This document shows, piece by piece, positions 1 to 10,900 of a DNA stretch of 43,813 bases. The notes beneath the pieces were generated by a model. That model did not search any database, was not told the DNA's origin, and was given only the letters and a program-made list of their open reading frames with translations. Origin of the DNA: Discostella pseudostelligera (lineage: Eukaryota > Bacillariophyta > Thalassiosirophyceae > Thalassiosirales > Thalassiosiraceae). Made by a program: the position numbers and the translations under genes. The stretch is taken from assembly GCA_036940085.1 (NCBI GenBank), contig JALLBK010000060.1:1-43813 (forward strand). The letters are read 5' to 3'. Numbering within the stretch: position 1 is the first letter of the stretch; every line of letters begins with the position of its first letter.

Positions 1-125
1 CTCAAATAATACTACGTAAACAAGTCGCCAAAATCAATGTAACTCAGGATCTTCCTGGAGATGAAAACAAAGATGGACAATCGAGCGGGGTTCAGTAGAG
101 ATTATGATGATTGCTCAAGCAGGAA

Positions 126-2722
126 TTACGTCTTAAACAGCCGAAGTGAGAGAAGATCATGGATTGGTTGAGCAGTATCCATCAATGGTGCACAAGTTGC
201 AATAGAACGTAACCATCTTTCCAGTTGCGCGTCCCTCGTTTCCTCAGCCAATACTAATTCATCACTACTACTACTTTCTCCATGGACCATATTCGCTGAA
301 ATCATACCAAGCAATCCCTCCTCTAATCCTTTCTCCACGGCACCGCGTCCAACTCCATCTAAGATCGATAGGCCAGCCGTCGGCCCTATCAAATTCAACC
401 GTACTGCAGCCGACACACTATCTCTGGCCGCTCCAAAAGCAAAGACTCGACAACTATCCACTGGAGAAATGCCCAGTGATGCTGACAGAATGCCATAGAT
501 GGGAGCTGCATGGCCGTAGGCAAGCTGTTGATGTGAATCGTAAGGGCTGTTCGAATGGGACATTTTTGTATCAATGCTTTGACGGATCAGTTCCCAAACC
601 TCCACTACTTCTTTGCCTCGGGATTCCATATCATTGTGATGATGAAAGGTGCTTTCAGGAAAGGACGGGACAATACGAAGAAGCCCCAACCCTTGGTCCC
701 TTGACGCCTGGCGTCCAGGCTCATTACAAACGAGGAGCGTGTCGACGTAGGCATCAATATCATACCATGACTTATGAATTTGTTGGATATCCACTGGTTC
801 GACACTCGACTTTGGCGCAAGAAGTGAATATCCGGCAAGTATTAAGGGAGTGGAAAATCTACAGCATGGATGTAGTCAGCGAGTGCTTCTTCGGAACACG
901 ACGAGGCGCTACTACTCATGGACCACGATGTTTCTGAGAGTTTCTTCTGCTTTTCGTCGTTACTGCCTTCGTTGGTGAAGAGTTTCATCTGAGATGCAGC
1001 CTCTACGCCGAGTGAGTGGGCAAAGCTTCCCACTGGAAGAGCAGAGTCGGAAAGAGTGCACAATCGAAACCACGCGTCGCTGCTGAAGCAGATATCAGGT
1101 TTTTCATTGCCGAAGATAAGATGATTGGCAATATAGTGCAGATTAGGCTTCGTTGGACTTTCTTGCCGTGATTGCTTAACTTCTATATCTTGTCGATGTC
1201 GATGTACCATGTGCGATCGTTTTGCAACAGTTCTCGATGAATGAATTCGTTCTAGATACGGCTCTAATCCACCTAAATATTGCGAGCACGGTTTCAGGCA
1301 ATGGTGGAGAATCCGATAAATATCTTCGTTGCTTTCCGCGAGGATTCGCACCATGTGTGTTTGCTGACTGAACTTTCCTTTGCTCTTCTCAATTGGGGTA
1401 ATACTAAACATAACTCTTCCTCCCAGTGAATCCAATAGTTTATCGAGCTCCAAATTCTCGACGTCTTCTTTATCGACATCTTGGATTGTGTCTTCAAATG
1501 TAAACTCCGTGCGTACCCGTGTATGTGTAGAAATTAATTTGCGAGATAATACCTTTGCGCGCTTTGCCACGGAGATAGAGGTGGGGCCGTGAAGTAGAAG
1601 TGTAGCCATGGCATTGAAATTTTTCCCAAATGCAATTGCGCCTGGTGTGGAGAATGTTGAATCTTTTGACTTTGATGTTTTGTTATCAAAGATTACCGAC
1701 TCAATGAGATCTGGTCTCGTATTTTGCTTTGGAGGATGCAATGGATCCTTTTCTATAACAAATAATTCCGTCCTCGTGGATAGATACTCAAATGCCCACC
1801 GCTCCACTTCCATACCCGCACTGAAAAGTCTCCCGCAGCTGTACCAATCTACAGCAATTATTGATCCCATATTTGCACCATCATACTGACAAGTGAACTC
1901 GCGACGCTCCCCAAATGATGATTGATAATATGGAACGGTGGGATCAGGAAGGTATAGTAACGTGCTACCTGGCTCTACGACGCAGTGTATTTTAGATTGG
2001 CATAGTTTTGAGCTAGTGCCGAAGCCATTGTTTCTCGGTATTTGCATATCATTTTGTGATATTGATGCCACTTCTCCATGAAAATAGCTAGTGGGCACTC
2101 GAAATCGTTCTCCAGGACGATAAATACGTTGCCCTCCCTGCGTCAATACGCACAACATAGCACCATTTCCACGAACATCAATGTCTAAACGAAGAGAATC
2201 TCCCGGGACGAGACCACCACCGTAGGAGGATAGATGAAGCAATGCAGCTTCATATTTTCGCTGTGTTGGATTATGTGACGAATGTGGTGGATGTGTTCGC
2301 CGAGATGGAACAAGTCGCATAGGAGATGAATGACGCAGCTCTGTAAGATACGTTGATATGGGCGATGATGGCGACGACGACGGAAGCGAAAGGGCCACAA
2401 TCTTTCCATGACCGCGCTGATGGGAGTATTCTTGTGCCAGATTATTTCTACTCGTTGTCAAATGTAGTTTGTTTGTAAATGTTGCTGTCTCATCATCGAC
2501 AAGTTTGTCGTTAGCTAGAGTAGCCTGTAATGAAGGAGATGGCAGCACCGAAGTGATTGTTGCAAAGCTGCATCGTTTGCTAGACCATCGATTTTTGGGT
2601 ACACTTCGAAACGCTGGTGTAGATGATGGAGTTCCATACATGCATATGGGAAATAACTTCCTCGCCGACTGATAGATGTTAGCCTCGACAATGTAGAAGG
2701 AATTCACCAGCGGACGAATCAT
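126..2722 (-). CDS. Urease accessory protein UreD (UreH)-UreF fusion
   Basis: Two exons, 2722-863 and 809-126, join across a 53-nt GT-AG intron (810-862) to give 847 residues. After a variable N-terminus of about 105 residues comes a UreD/UreH domain: the segment around SPMRLVPSR, then GGGLVPGDSLRLDIDVRG, LTQGGQRIYRPGE and LFSAGMEVERWAF. From about residue 560 a complete UreF follows: TLSDSALPVGSFAHSLGVE, then (exon 2) HQQLAYGHAAPIYGI, AAVRLNLIG and the family-typical end RLFKT. In bacteria and plants UreD(H), UreF and UreG are separate proteins that form a complex delivering nickel to apo-urease; UreF binds UreH directly, so a fusion would lock the two together. Both halves share one frame inside exon 1, so the fusion does not depend on my intron call. 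The start at 2722 is the first Met of the open frame; an upstream non-coding or coding exon cannot be excluded. Confidence 0.85.
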
Positions 2723-3812
2723 TCTAATCTAAAGCCGCAGCAGCGTTGATGCAGCACTTCGGGAAGCTGTCCTACCTATGCAAGCTCAGACCAGCTCTAG
2801 CAGCATCCGGTTCTATTAGGTTCATGGCAAAGGCAGGCAGTTGGGACGATGCTCAAGATACATGAGAGTACAAAAATTCTAGAGAGAGAGCGATACAACA
2901 TGATACATGGCATGGCCATACCACATCCGTCCATCAATCCCTCTCATCTAGATATCCGTCCATCCATGTCAACTATCAACAGAGTACTCCTACATACTAG
3001 AGATCGACAATCCAACTCCAACCAATCTCATCCTGGCTCCAGCTGGCACAGTCCGGCACCCGCTGGCACGCACTCGACCTCATGCATCACGCACTCATGC
3101 ATCACACTTTCGACTTCAACCCTTCAAAAAGCTTCCTTGGGAGACATAAAGAGTTCCACCGCCATACCGTGAGTCATCGTGCGTCATCGCTTCTTATTTA
3201 TTCATTGGAGGAGCAGGGAGGATCGTCATCGTCACCGGCTGTCGCGCCAGATGCGGTCATCCGCAAGGAAGGTATATAGAGTTCAGTGATTTGATATCTT
3301 GTGACAGGTTTTACTCACAGAATATTATACGAATTACATGTTTTTTAAATAATTAATTAATATAATTAATTTACGTATGATGTATAATAGCATCATCACA
3401 AGGGAACAGGTTGCACTGTTTGAGATTTTCCAGATGCCACGTGTTTCATCTCCAATGAATTCGATGACGAATGCGACTCCAAGAGACTCCAAGGCTTCGC
3501 AGATGGCACTCTACGCGGAGTGAGGTTGAGTGCGTGATGACACCTTGCTTTGATGACTCGTCGGCAGGCTGCTGAAGGGAGTGCGACACTCAAACATCTG
3601 CTCCACCACTAAAAAGAAAAAAATGCGCCGCCCACTCCCAGATGTTGTTGGCGGAGGCCATCTCCTTCTCAAGTACGATTGTGAAATGCCCATGTTGAAA
3701 CTGAAACAGAACTCGTCTTGAATTTGAAAGCTGTCGGATCATTTCACTTCATTGCTGGAGCCGACGCATGATATTACTTCCATTATTTGAGCCTAGTGAA
3801 GCGGTAGGAACC
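2723..3812. promoter_or_regulatory. Divergent intergenic region between UreDF and bZIP genes
   Basis: About 1.09 kb without a convincing gene. It separates the divergent starts of the UreD-UreF gene (minus) and the bZIP gene (plus). It holds a tandem pair of AP-1/CRE-like words at 3170-3189, a CACGTG palindrome at 3438-3443 and a very AT-rich stretch near 3330-3375 built from AATTAATT words. Small open frames here (for example 2849-3172 and 3082-3279) are rich in Ser/His/Pro and look like chance frames. Confidence 0.5.
3170..3189 (+). promoter_or_regulatory. Tandem AP-1/CRE-like half sites
   Basis: Two adjacent 10-nt words, TGAGTCATCG and TGCGTCATCG, differ by one base. TGAGTCA is the classic bZIP (AP-1/GCN4) site and GCGTCA a related half site. 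They lie about 620 bp upstream of a bZIP gene and about 450 bp upstream of the UreD-UreF start. Binding is inferred. Confidence 0.35.
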
Positions 3813-4935
3813 ATGGCGACGTCTCTTGATGCCCTCGAGGCTCTACTGCAATTTCATGAAGGTATTTCCACCGCCAAACCTAAGCGAAGCAGCCTTCATC
3901 TTGCCATACCCGTCCCGAACCCATTAGACCCCGCGCAACCTCATCTTATAATTGAAGGAGACGCTCCGAATCTCGCCGTTCATCAGCATTCCCATGAGAC
4001 AGAAGCGAAGTATGATATCATTTCCATGCCCATCGTAGACTCGGTGGTAACTGCCGTACCCAACCCACTCATGATGCCTTCTGCCGATGCCGACAGAACA
4101 CGAGTGCGAACTATGGTGCCGGTCTCTGATGCCGTCGCATCATCGTCAACATCTTCGTGTGACAATAGCTACACATTCTTCAACAATAGTACCACTCCTG
4201 CACATCCACCATCTCCTCCTAGCCCTTCAATCAGGTATGCCGCGTCGATGTTGGCGCTCGGAGAGCACGGTCATGACCGAAGTGATCGACTTCTCGACGC
4301 GCTCAACTCAATGCCACAGCGTGGAAGGAAGCGCCAGAATCTGGATGAGTTCGAGAGACAAGAGTTGACGAGGATAAGAAATAGGGAGCATGCCAAGTGC
4401 ACTCGGTAAGATTATTATCATATCGAGTTTCTTTTTGACATCTTACTTTAATCTGTGCGCTCAACTGTTTTGCATCGGTCTGAATTGTTGTTCTCATACT
4501 AGGATGAGGAAGAAAGCCAGATCCGAAGAGCTCATTGAGATAGAGAAGAAGTACATTGAATTGAAAGAGTTGGAGACTCTTCAACTTCTTCGTAGGCAGC
4601 GTCTTACTGACCTTGTTGTGAAGCCGGATGTGGAAGGTTGCCAGCACTATTCCATGTTGAACCAACTTGCTTGCCAAGAATTCCAAGAGCCAGAGTTTGC
4701 AATGATAGATTCGGTGGCATTAACCGCTGAAAACTCCGGTATGGTGAAAGTTTCAGTACATGGTGTAGGTGTGGAATGTGCAAGTCCCAGGACACTTTCT
4801 GGAGTAATTAGTGTCGACTTTGCTCCTGGTTCGACCGATATCGTCGCAGTGTCGCTCTACTGGTCAACTTCGAAGAGCATCTCACCTTCCGTTAGTATCT
4901 TCCCATCCGTCAGTGTTCTCTCTTTTGTGTCGTAA
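3813..4935 (+). CDS. bZIP transcription factor
   Basis: Two exons, 3813-4405 and 4503-4935, joined across a 97-nt GT-AG intron, give 341 residues. The intron sits exactly inside the DNA-binding helix: exon 1 ends with the basic region RIRNREHAKCT and exon 2 continues RMRKKARSEELIEIEKKY. The joined helix has the canonical N-x7-R spacing (NREHAKCTR), followed by a short leucine-zipper-like helix (residues about 205-235). The N-terminal half is Ser/Thr/Pro-rich and disordered, typical of an activation region; the C-terminal part (FAPGSTDIVAVSLYW) looks like a small folded beta segment. A nuclear DNA-binding regulator is expected. I chose the ATG at 3813 because it sits in ACCATGG; an in-frame ATG at 3768 would add 15 residues. 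Targets are unknown. Confidence 0.8.
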
Positions 4936-5279
4936 GTGCTTGGAGACAAGAGCAGATCAAGCCAAGTTTTGTGTACTTTATGTGGATTGAGATGCGCTTC
5001 CGTTGATACAGCAGCACTTTATCGGATCGTTCATATGTTAGGTGAACATCGTCTCCAGTTTGAGAACTTGTAATTGGAATGAAATATTGTAAAAATGTAA
5101 TAGAAATGTATTTAATCAAGGATTGAAATTAGATTTAGTTCACTGTCCATCATGCTATCATGGATCATAGATGCTTGTGGCTGCATGCTATTACTCTCCA
5201 TTCGCCATTAATACAGGCATACCGATCGGGTTTCAATAGGCATTGGAGTAAGTAAATCAAAAGACATATTGCTGGTCAC

Positions 5280-5305
5280 CATTTGCAAAGTATATTTTGC
5301 AAATG
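5280..5305. repeat. Perfect 10-bp inverted repeat
   Basis: CATTTGCAAA, six bases (GTATAT), then TTTGCAAATG. The arms are perfectly complementary and AT-rich. It is 345 bp past the bZIP stop, so it could be a palindromic protein-binding site or a weak hairpin in a transcript end. Confidence 0.5.
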
Positions 5306-5354
5306 ATGTTTCGCGGAGAGGCAGAAGCGTGGAGAAAGCAACTGCAAGAACCCC

Positions 5355-5364
5355 TTGACGTCAA
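5355..5364. promoter_or_regulatory. CRE-type palindrome TTGACGTCAA
   Basis: A full TGACGTCA cAMP-response-type palindrome flanked by T and A, the classic dimer site for bZIP proteins, about 600 bp upstream of the RAD7-like start. Function inferred only from the consensus. Confidence 0.35.
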
Positions 5365-5623
5365 CAACCAAATTATTCTTTGAAGATTCATGCGGAGACT
5401 TGTGAACTGTGAAAAGATGTGGTGAACCTTACTTCACCTGACACTTGCGGCAGACGGCGGAAATTGATGATATGAATAACTGATAACTGGCAAACAACAA
5501 ACAACAGTACATACTCCATGGAGGTGTGCATTTCTCATTTCTCAAGAAGAAAGAATTCAATTCATTCGAAATGGTTGCATGTGGCAAATGGCGAAGTGCC
5601 TTTACAGGCAGCTTAGGCAGAAC

Positions 5624-5685
5624 TTTTGGCGGGAGGTATTTATTTGGCGGGGACGGAAGCGCGGAGAAGGTGAAAATGGCGGGAA
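5624..5685 (+). promoter_or_regulatory. Cluster of three E2F-like boxes
   Basis: TTTTGGCGGGA at 5624-5634, TTTGGCGGGGA at 5643-5653 and AAATGGCGGGAA at 5674-5685, all in the same orientation, 277-338 bp upstream of the RAD7-like ATG. They match the E2F/DP consensus (TTTSGCGSG type) known from animals and plants for S-phase and repair genes. Conservation of E2F/DP binding in this organism is assumed. Confidence 0.5.
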
Positions 5686-5738
5686 GAAAGTCAAGAGGGT
5701 GGCAAAACGAGACGATGACGATGACCGGCCGTGCTTCA

Positions 5739-5739
<1 letters not shown>

Positions 5740-5798
<59 letters not shown>
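5740..5798. repeat. Hexanucleotide microsatellite (GATGAC)n
   Basis: Almost ten perfect copies of a hexamer (GATGAC in one register) over 59 nt, with shorter related runs on both sides (5712-5725 and 5806-5818). It lies about 165 bp upstream of the RAD7-like start. Each unit contains TGACGA, close to a CRE half site. Confidence 0.85.
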
Positions 5799-5961
5799 GC
5801 CGACGCGATGGCGACGATGTACCATAACCAAACCAACCTGCTGCCTCTGCCCTCCCATCACTAGAGTAGGTAGGGCACCATCCAGAGATATCCGAATCGA
5901 AGGCTCGCTTCTTATCATTCGTCGCCGTCACGGCCTTAAAATTTGGTAGAAGGTAGAAACC

Positions 5962-7893
5962 ATGTCCTATCGACGCAGCACACGAAATTCGAGGAGCGAT
6001 GACGCAGTACCAGCACTAGCACAAGTACCCGAAAACTCCAACAATGTCGGGATGCAGGCCATAAGGGAACGCAGCCGTGCCGTGGCAGAGCGGGAGGCTT
6101 CGAGATTAGCACGTCCTGACCGCCCCGTCGCAACTAGCACGTTGAAGCATGCCTCGAAAGCAAAAAGTGCAGTAATGTCCACTCCATTTGGTAAGATGAT
6201 GGGAAGTCCACTGGGAAGTAAAACAAGTGCCGGAGCTGGAGTTCATGAAGAATGGTGTGGTCCCTTTAGTGTGGCGAGGCAGATGATTGCTGCTCGGGAG
6301 GAAGCTCGACGGCTTCGAGAGGAGCAACAACAAGCCGAGACTGACCCCAGCAGTAGTAAAGAAAGTCATCCACTCGATAGGGCGACGGAGATGGCATTAG
6401 AGAAAAAGAGAAGAGCTGAGAATCCATCGATGAATTGGGTGTCTCGGCGTCAAAAAGCGACTGAGAGTGGTGGTGGCGGTGGTGGCATCGGATATAATAC
6501 GTACGCCAAGCGTCGTAGGTGTTTTAATCAACAGAAAGCAATGGGGGATGGATCGTCAAATTACGTACCAAAGCTTTTCCAACTATGTGTCAATTATTTG
6601 GTGGAAAACTTTGAGCACATTGATTCACTTGGGATGGTTGACCACTCCATCCGACGTGCTTTGTGCGAACGGCTGGTGGCTCAGGGGAAAATGAATGGTG
6701 CTGCATTTGATGTGCTTGCGGAATTGGGAGTTGAGACTTTGGAACTTGTGGACTGTGCTCAGGTGACAGAGGACCAGTTCTGTGAAGCTCTACAAGCATT
6801 ATTGCCGAATGGATTACGGGCGATTTTTCTCAATCATTGCGGAAGATGCTTTGGTGGTAAGGCGGTAAAGACAATTTCCAACGTCGGAAAGGAGAAGCTG
6901 GACTTGTTTGCGATATCGTTAGGAGGTGCATATCTACTGAAAGATCAAGACATTGCCAAATTGATTGGTGCATCATCGCGAACACTTTCATCAATCGATC
7001 TCACTGCATGCCCGATGATTGAAACTCAATTTTGCCAAGCTTTGGGTGAGAATTATTCTTCCGCTGCCCACGGGGGACATGGTGTGCTGATGGAGTTGTT
7101 ATTACAAAATGTCCCGTTGAGTAAGGAAGCTCTCTTGTCGTTGGGTGCCTCATCTGACGCACTTCGGAACTTGAAATGCTTGAAGCTGAAAGAAATGGAA
7201 GGCGTCGATGATGAGGTCGTATCTATAGTTCTAGAGTCGATAAGTGGTGGATCACTGGAGGGGATTGATGTTAGTGGAAATCCACAATTGACAGATGAAA
7301 TATTGCCCTGTATTCGACGATGCAATGTCAGCGGCAATCTCAAGGCATTGCAATTAAGTGGGCTGAGAAATTTGACTGCGATTGGATTAGAAGCCTTTTT
7401 CACGCCCATTGACGAACTCCCTTCTCCGCCAATGCTAAGGAAGCTAGATCTATCACAATGCTCGTACGACGAAGTGAATGATGCTGTTATAACCTTGGCA
7501 ACAAAGGCAGCTGCATTTAAGCGCACAGTGATGGAAGCAACCGCAGATGACGATCCAAATCCTGATAACCTCGTCTCCGGTGTCTCCAGTCTCATGGGTC
7601 TTGTTCATGTTAACATTGGAGGTAGTAGCGTCACAGATAAATCAATGGAGATGCTTGCAGCCACATGCAGTTTATCGTTGCAAGAGCTTGATATTAGCTT
7701 CGCGGTGAAAGTAAGCGACAAAGGCCTTGGGTATCTTGTTCAGAAAGTAGGTCTTCAATTCAAGAAGCTGCATATTTGGGGACTTGCGCAGATTACTGAG
7801 GAGTTTCTCGATGGGCATGATCGGGTAGAAGATGGTGGCTTAGATATTGTGGGCGTTTGGATGAAGAAAAGTGGAGGGAGAGCTCTGCGGTAG
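5962..7893 (+). CDS. RAD7: RAD7-like LRR protein (global-genome nucleotide excision repair)
   Basis: A single-exon frame of 643 residues with ATG in ACCATGT. The basic disordered N-terminus carries GPFSVARQMIAAREEARRL (residues about 94-112), matching the GPFS-x-A segment of plant RAD7-like proteins, then SMNWVSRRQK. From about residue 200 comes the RAD7 core, PKLFQLCVNYLVENFEHI and the cysteine/leucine-rich repeats of the F-box-LRR type (LDLSQCSYDEVNDAVI, LQELDISFAVKVSDKGLGYL). Yeast Rad7 works with Rad16 and Elongin C/Cul3 to recognise UV lesions in silent chromatin; the plant relatives are less well understood. The promoter holds three E2F-like boxes, consistent with a cell-cycle or repair gene. 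Its stop is only 72 bp from the convergent stop of the CAF-1 gene. No canonical F-box is obvious. Confidence 0.75.
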   Translation: MSYRRSTRNSRSDDAVPALAQVPENSNNVGMQAIRERSRAVAEREASRLARPDRPVATSTLKHASKAKSAVMSTPFGKMMGSPLGSKTSAGAGVHEEWCGPFSVARQMIAAREEARRLREEQQQAETDPSSSKESHPLDRATEMALEKKRRAENPSMNWVSRRQKATESGGGGGGIGYNTYAKRRRCFNQQKAMGDGSSNYVPKLFQLCVNYLVENFEHIDSLGMVDHSIRRALCERLVAQGKMNGAAFDVLAELGVETLELVDCAQVTEDQFCEALQALLPNGLRAIFLNHCGRCFGGKAVKTISNVGKEKLDLFAISLGGAYLLKDQDIAKLIGASSRTLSSIDLTACPMIETQFCQALGENYSSAAHGGHGVLMELLLQNVPLSKEALLSLGASSDALRNLKCLKLKEMEGVDDEVVSIVLESISGGSLEGIDVSGNPQLTDEILPCIRRCNVSGNLKALQLSGLRNLTAIGLEAFFTPIDELPSPPMLRKLDLSQCSYDEVNDAVITLATKAAAFKRTVMEATADDDPNPDNLVSGVSSLMGLVHVNIGGSSVTDKSMEMLAATCSLSLQELDISFAVKVSDKGLGYLVQKVGLQFKKLHIWGLAQITEEFLDGHDRVEDGGLDIVGVWMKKSGGRALR

Positions 7894-7965
7894 AAATGCA
7901 CCGGCTGTCAAAGATTCAAGTAATTAAGAATAAATCACGGGTATTACGTAATTGTTACATAACTT

Positions 7966-10900
7966 TCATTTCGGTCCTGCTGTGGGCGAAGTATTCTGTT
8001 GGACCTCGACTTTTTGCTTCTTCTTCATGAACTTTGCAAGCAAATCGGCAGAAGCCTTTGACACCACAGGCGCTTTGCGCTTCGTCGCCGACGATTGGTT
8101 AGTACTAGCTTGAATTTCTACGATTTTGGGTTGAGAGTCAGCTACTTCAGCTTGAGGTACCGGAACTTCGGCTGCCACAGCTTTGTCGGACAAAGCAGCC
8201 CCTGTGACGTGTTGTGCCATTTCCTTCAAATACCGCTCCTTGTCTGCTGCTGCCTGCACGTCCCAGACACCACGCTCCTCAGCAGATAGTGCCTTGAACT
8301 GTTCGGATAAGATCTTATTGATGTCCGCTATCACCGCATGTGGATTCGCATTACGGACATCGTTCCGGGCAGCGTTGGAATACAGCAAGTATGCCGACGC
8401 ATTTCGTTTTGGCGCGTTAGGATCTTTCACTTTCTTTGTCTTACCCTCCTCCACCGGCGATGTTGGAGGCGATGCTTCTTTGGGAGGTTGTTTCTGCATC
8501 AAGGATTAATGGAACGAAAGTTAGTATCACATTGTCATGAAAATAGTGGCTACAAGCGATGCAACAGTACTCACTAGATCTTTCTCATTCAAATCGAGTT
8601 TGTTGAGATGTTCGGTCTTCACCTCCCATATTACACCTGCGCCGTTGGTCAAACGTCTCTTCGTAGCGATCACGTCTAACTCGCGTACTGCCTGGGCTCG
8701 ACTGCTGGTCAAACTGGGGTGTAACTTAAGCAATTCAGTCACAACAATGTCCCTTGATTTGAGGGTGGAGTTGTGAACGAAAACAGCCATAATCTTTTGC
8801 GCCTCAACTGTCATTTCTTTATTCTGAGATGCGGGCGTTTGATTGATATCCTTGGTGGAGTCCGTCGGCGGAAAAGCGTCCATGCAAATGCTTACGTCGG
8901 GAGTGATGACGTACCCTAAATGCGAGCTCAGGACATCGATTGCTTCCTCAGGGGTGAACCCCTCAACGAAACTGTAAACGTTATCACCGTCAAATCCCTT
9001 CTGCGGCAACCCGCCCATGCATGGCGCAACGACGCAAGCTTTGAAGCTGTTACGTCTTCCTATGGCATCGTTGTACAGATTCTTCTTTCTCAACTCCCGC
9101 GTTTCATCATCGTCATCTTCAATACCCAAATCATCCTCTGCGGCAAGCCAACCATCGTTATCGTCTTCATTCAGCATATCTTCCTCCTCTTCTGCACCAT
9201 CATCGCCATCTACCAAGTCTTCGCCATCTTCGTCGTCTCCCTCTTCCCATTCCTCTTCACTGTCGATGTCGTAGTCGAGATATTTCGTATCCTTTCCCAA
9301 CGGCCTACGTCCTGTAACAAATGAGCTTCGCTTGCTCCATGTTCCGCGATACGGAGGGCGAACATCCTCATGGAAACCCAGGAATTTGTATCGATTCGGA
9401 ACGACTATGACACGCTCTTCATCGTATGGTTGCGGAGCAAATGCATTTTCCGACAGCACGGTAACAAAAACCGACACCCTGACCTTCGCCGTTTTACGAC
9501 GTCGAGGAACCTTAGCAAATGAATACAGTCCAACGTGATCGCCCTGACTATCAATCAATTTGTGGAATGCGTCGCTGTCAAATGATGAGTTTGCATCTTG
9601 ACTCTTCTTTTGCGCGACACTAGCAATCGAAACCTTAGCCTTCTTCGTTGAACTGCCATTGGAGAAGAACATCATCATCCGAGCTTTACGCTTATTCTCC
9701 TTCTCTTCGATCTCTTGCTTTTTCTTTTCGTTTTCCTCGTTCTTAATTCGATTTGCCTCCGCCTTCTTCTGCTCCCTCTCCTCGTCCTTGCGCTTCTTCT
9801 CGTTACGCTTCTCTTCCTCGAGGCGCTTCTTTTCATTGCGTTTCTCCTCCTCGATGCGTTCCTTCTCGAGTTGCTTTCCGGCCAATTCCTCGGCCTTGAT
9901 CTTTTGTTTTTGTAACTCGGCCTCCTTGAGAAGACGGGTCCTCTCTTCCTCTCGCTCAAACTTAAGTACCTTATCTTCCATTTCACTGACTTTGGCTGTA
10001 AGTGTTGCTCCCAATGAAGAAGATTTAGAAGTTGCACTGTCTTGTAGCCACACTATGGCCTTATCAGTAGCTGTGATCAAGTTGATAATAGCTTTGTAAT
10101 GACTCTGTAACTTTTTCCTCATTGTCCGGGCCTTCTTAACTTTCGCCGACTGTGGTTGAGGAAGGAGGTCGAGGGAGCAGAGCTCCCAACGCCACATGTA
10201 GCAATTCTCTGCATTCTCGAAACAATCCAGCTTTGAGACTGGGCTAGATTTTTCGAACGTGCCTGTTGGAAGGCGGCTTAGGTAAGACTTTCGCTGGGCA
10301 AGAAGTTTGATTTTGGATGATATTGATTCTATTGTGAGAGGCTTGGCGCCTGCGATGAATGGTGAGAGCTCATCAAGAGCTCTTTTCGCCAGCTCAGAGA
10401 GTGGTTGTGAACTGGTGAAAATTATGGTGTAGTCAATGAACGGTGGGACAAGGTGGTGATGATAAACCGAATGGAATCATAACGTCTACGCGTTCGAAAC
10501 TTACCTTCCTTGCGTCATCACTTGCAAATGAGTCAATAGCTTGTCAGGAAATCCACCATTCTCGCTAGCTTCCACTGATCCCTTATCAAGTGAACCCTCT
10601 AAACATAGGTTTTCCTCTTCGAAAGCATCCGAGCTTGGAAGATTGCCTAATTCGGAAGCCCGTCCAGCGTACTTCACACGCAGAGATAGGTAGTGATTAA
10701 GCCGAGAAGCATCCTCGTCTGAGAGATTTTCAGTACCATTGGATGATGACGCACTATCACTCTTGGCACCCGATGGAACTTCAATAGAAATCGATGGAGA
10801 CGTTTGCGTCGGCAATGGAGGAATGAGACTCTTCTTTGGCGTGGAGGCGGTCATTTTTGTGAGTGAGGTAACAATCGTCGCTGCCTTCAGGTTCGATGAA

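Larger units (their letters stand above)
4936..5961. promoter_or_regulatory. Intergenic region upstream of the RAD7-like gene
   Basis: About 1.03 kb with no supported gene. It contains the bZIP 3' end, a 10-bp inverted repeat (5280-5305), a TTGACGTCAA palindrome (5355-5364), three E2F-like boxes (5624-5685) and a hexamer microsatellite (5740-5798). The open frames across 5429-5931 are products of the GATGAC repeat (poly-Asp, poly-Ser or His-Arg in different frames) and were not taken as genes. Confidence 0.5.

Noticed and set aside
2849..3279. Overlapping plus-strand frames of 107 and 65 residues
   Set aside because: Composition is Ser/His/Thr-rich, no family motif is seen, and they lie in a divergent promoter; frames of this size are expected by chance.
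5429..5931. Frames giving poly-Asp, poly-Ser, Ile-Val or His-Arg repeats
   Set aside because: All come from the GATGAC microsatellite read in different frames; none continues into a recognisable domain.
7966..8502. Stand-alone HMG-box gene
   Set aside because: Possible, but a good donor/acceptor pair joins it in phase to CAF-1, and no separate promoter room exists in the 81-nt gap; kept as an alternative only.
9017..9915. Long Ser-rich and Leu/Phe-rich plus-strand frames
   Set aside because: They are antisense shadows of the acidic and KER regions of the CAF-1 gene.
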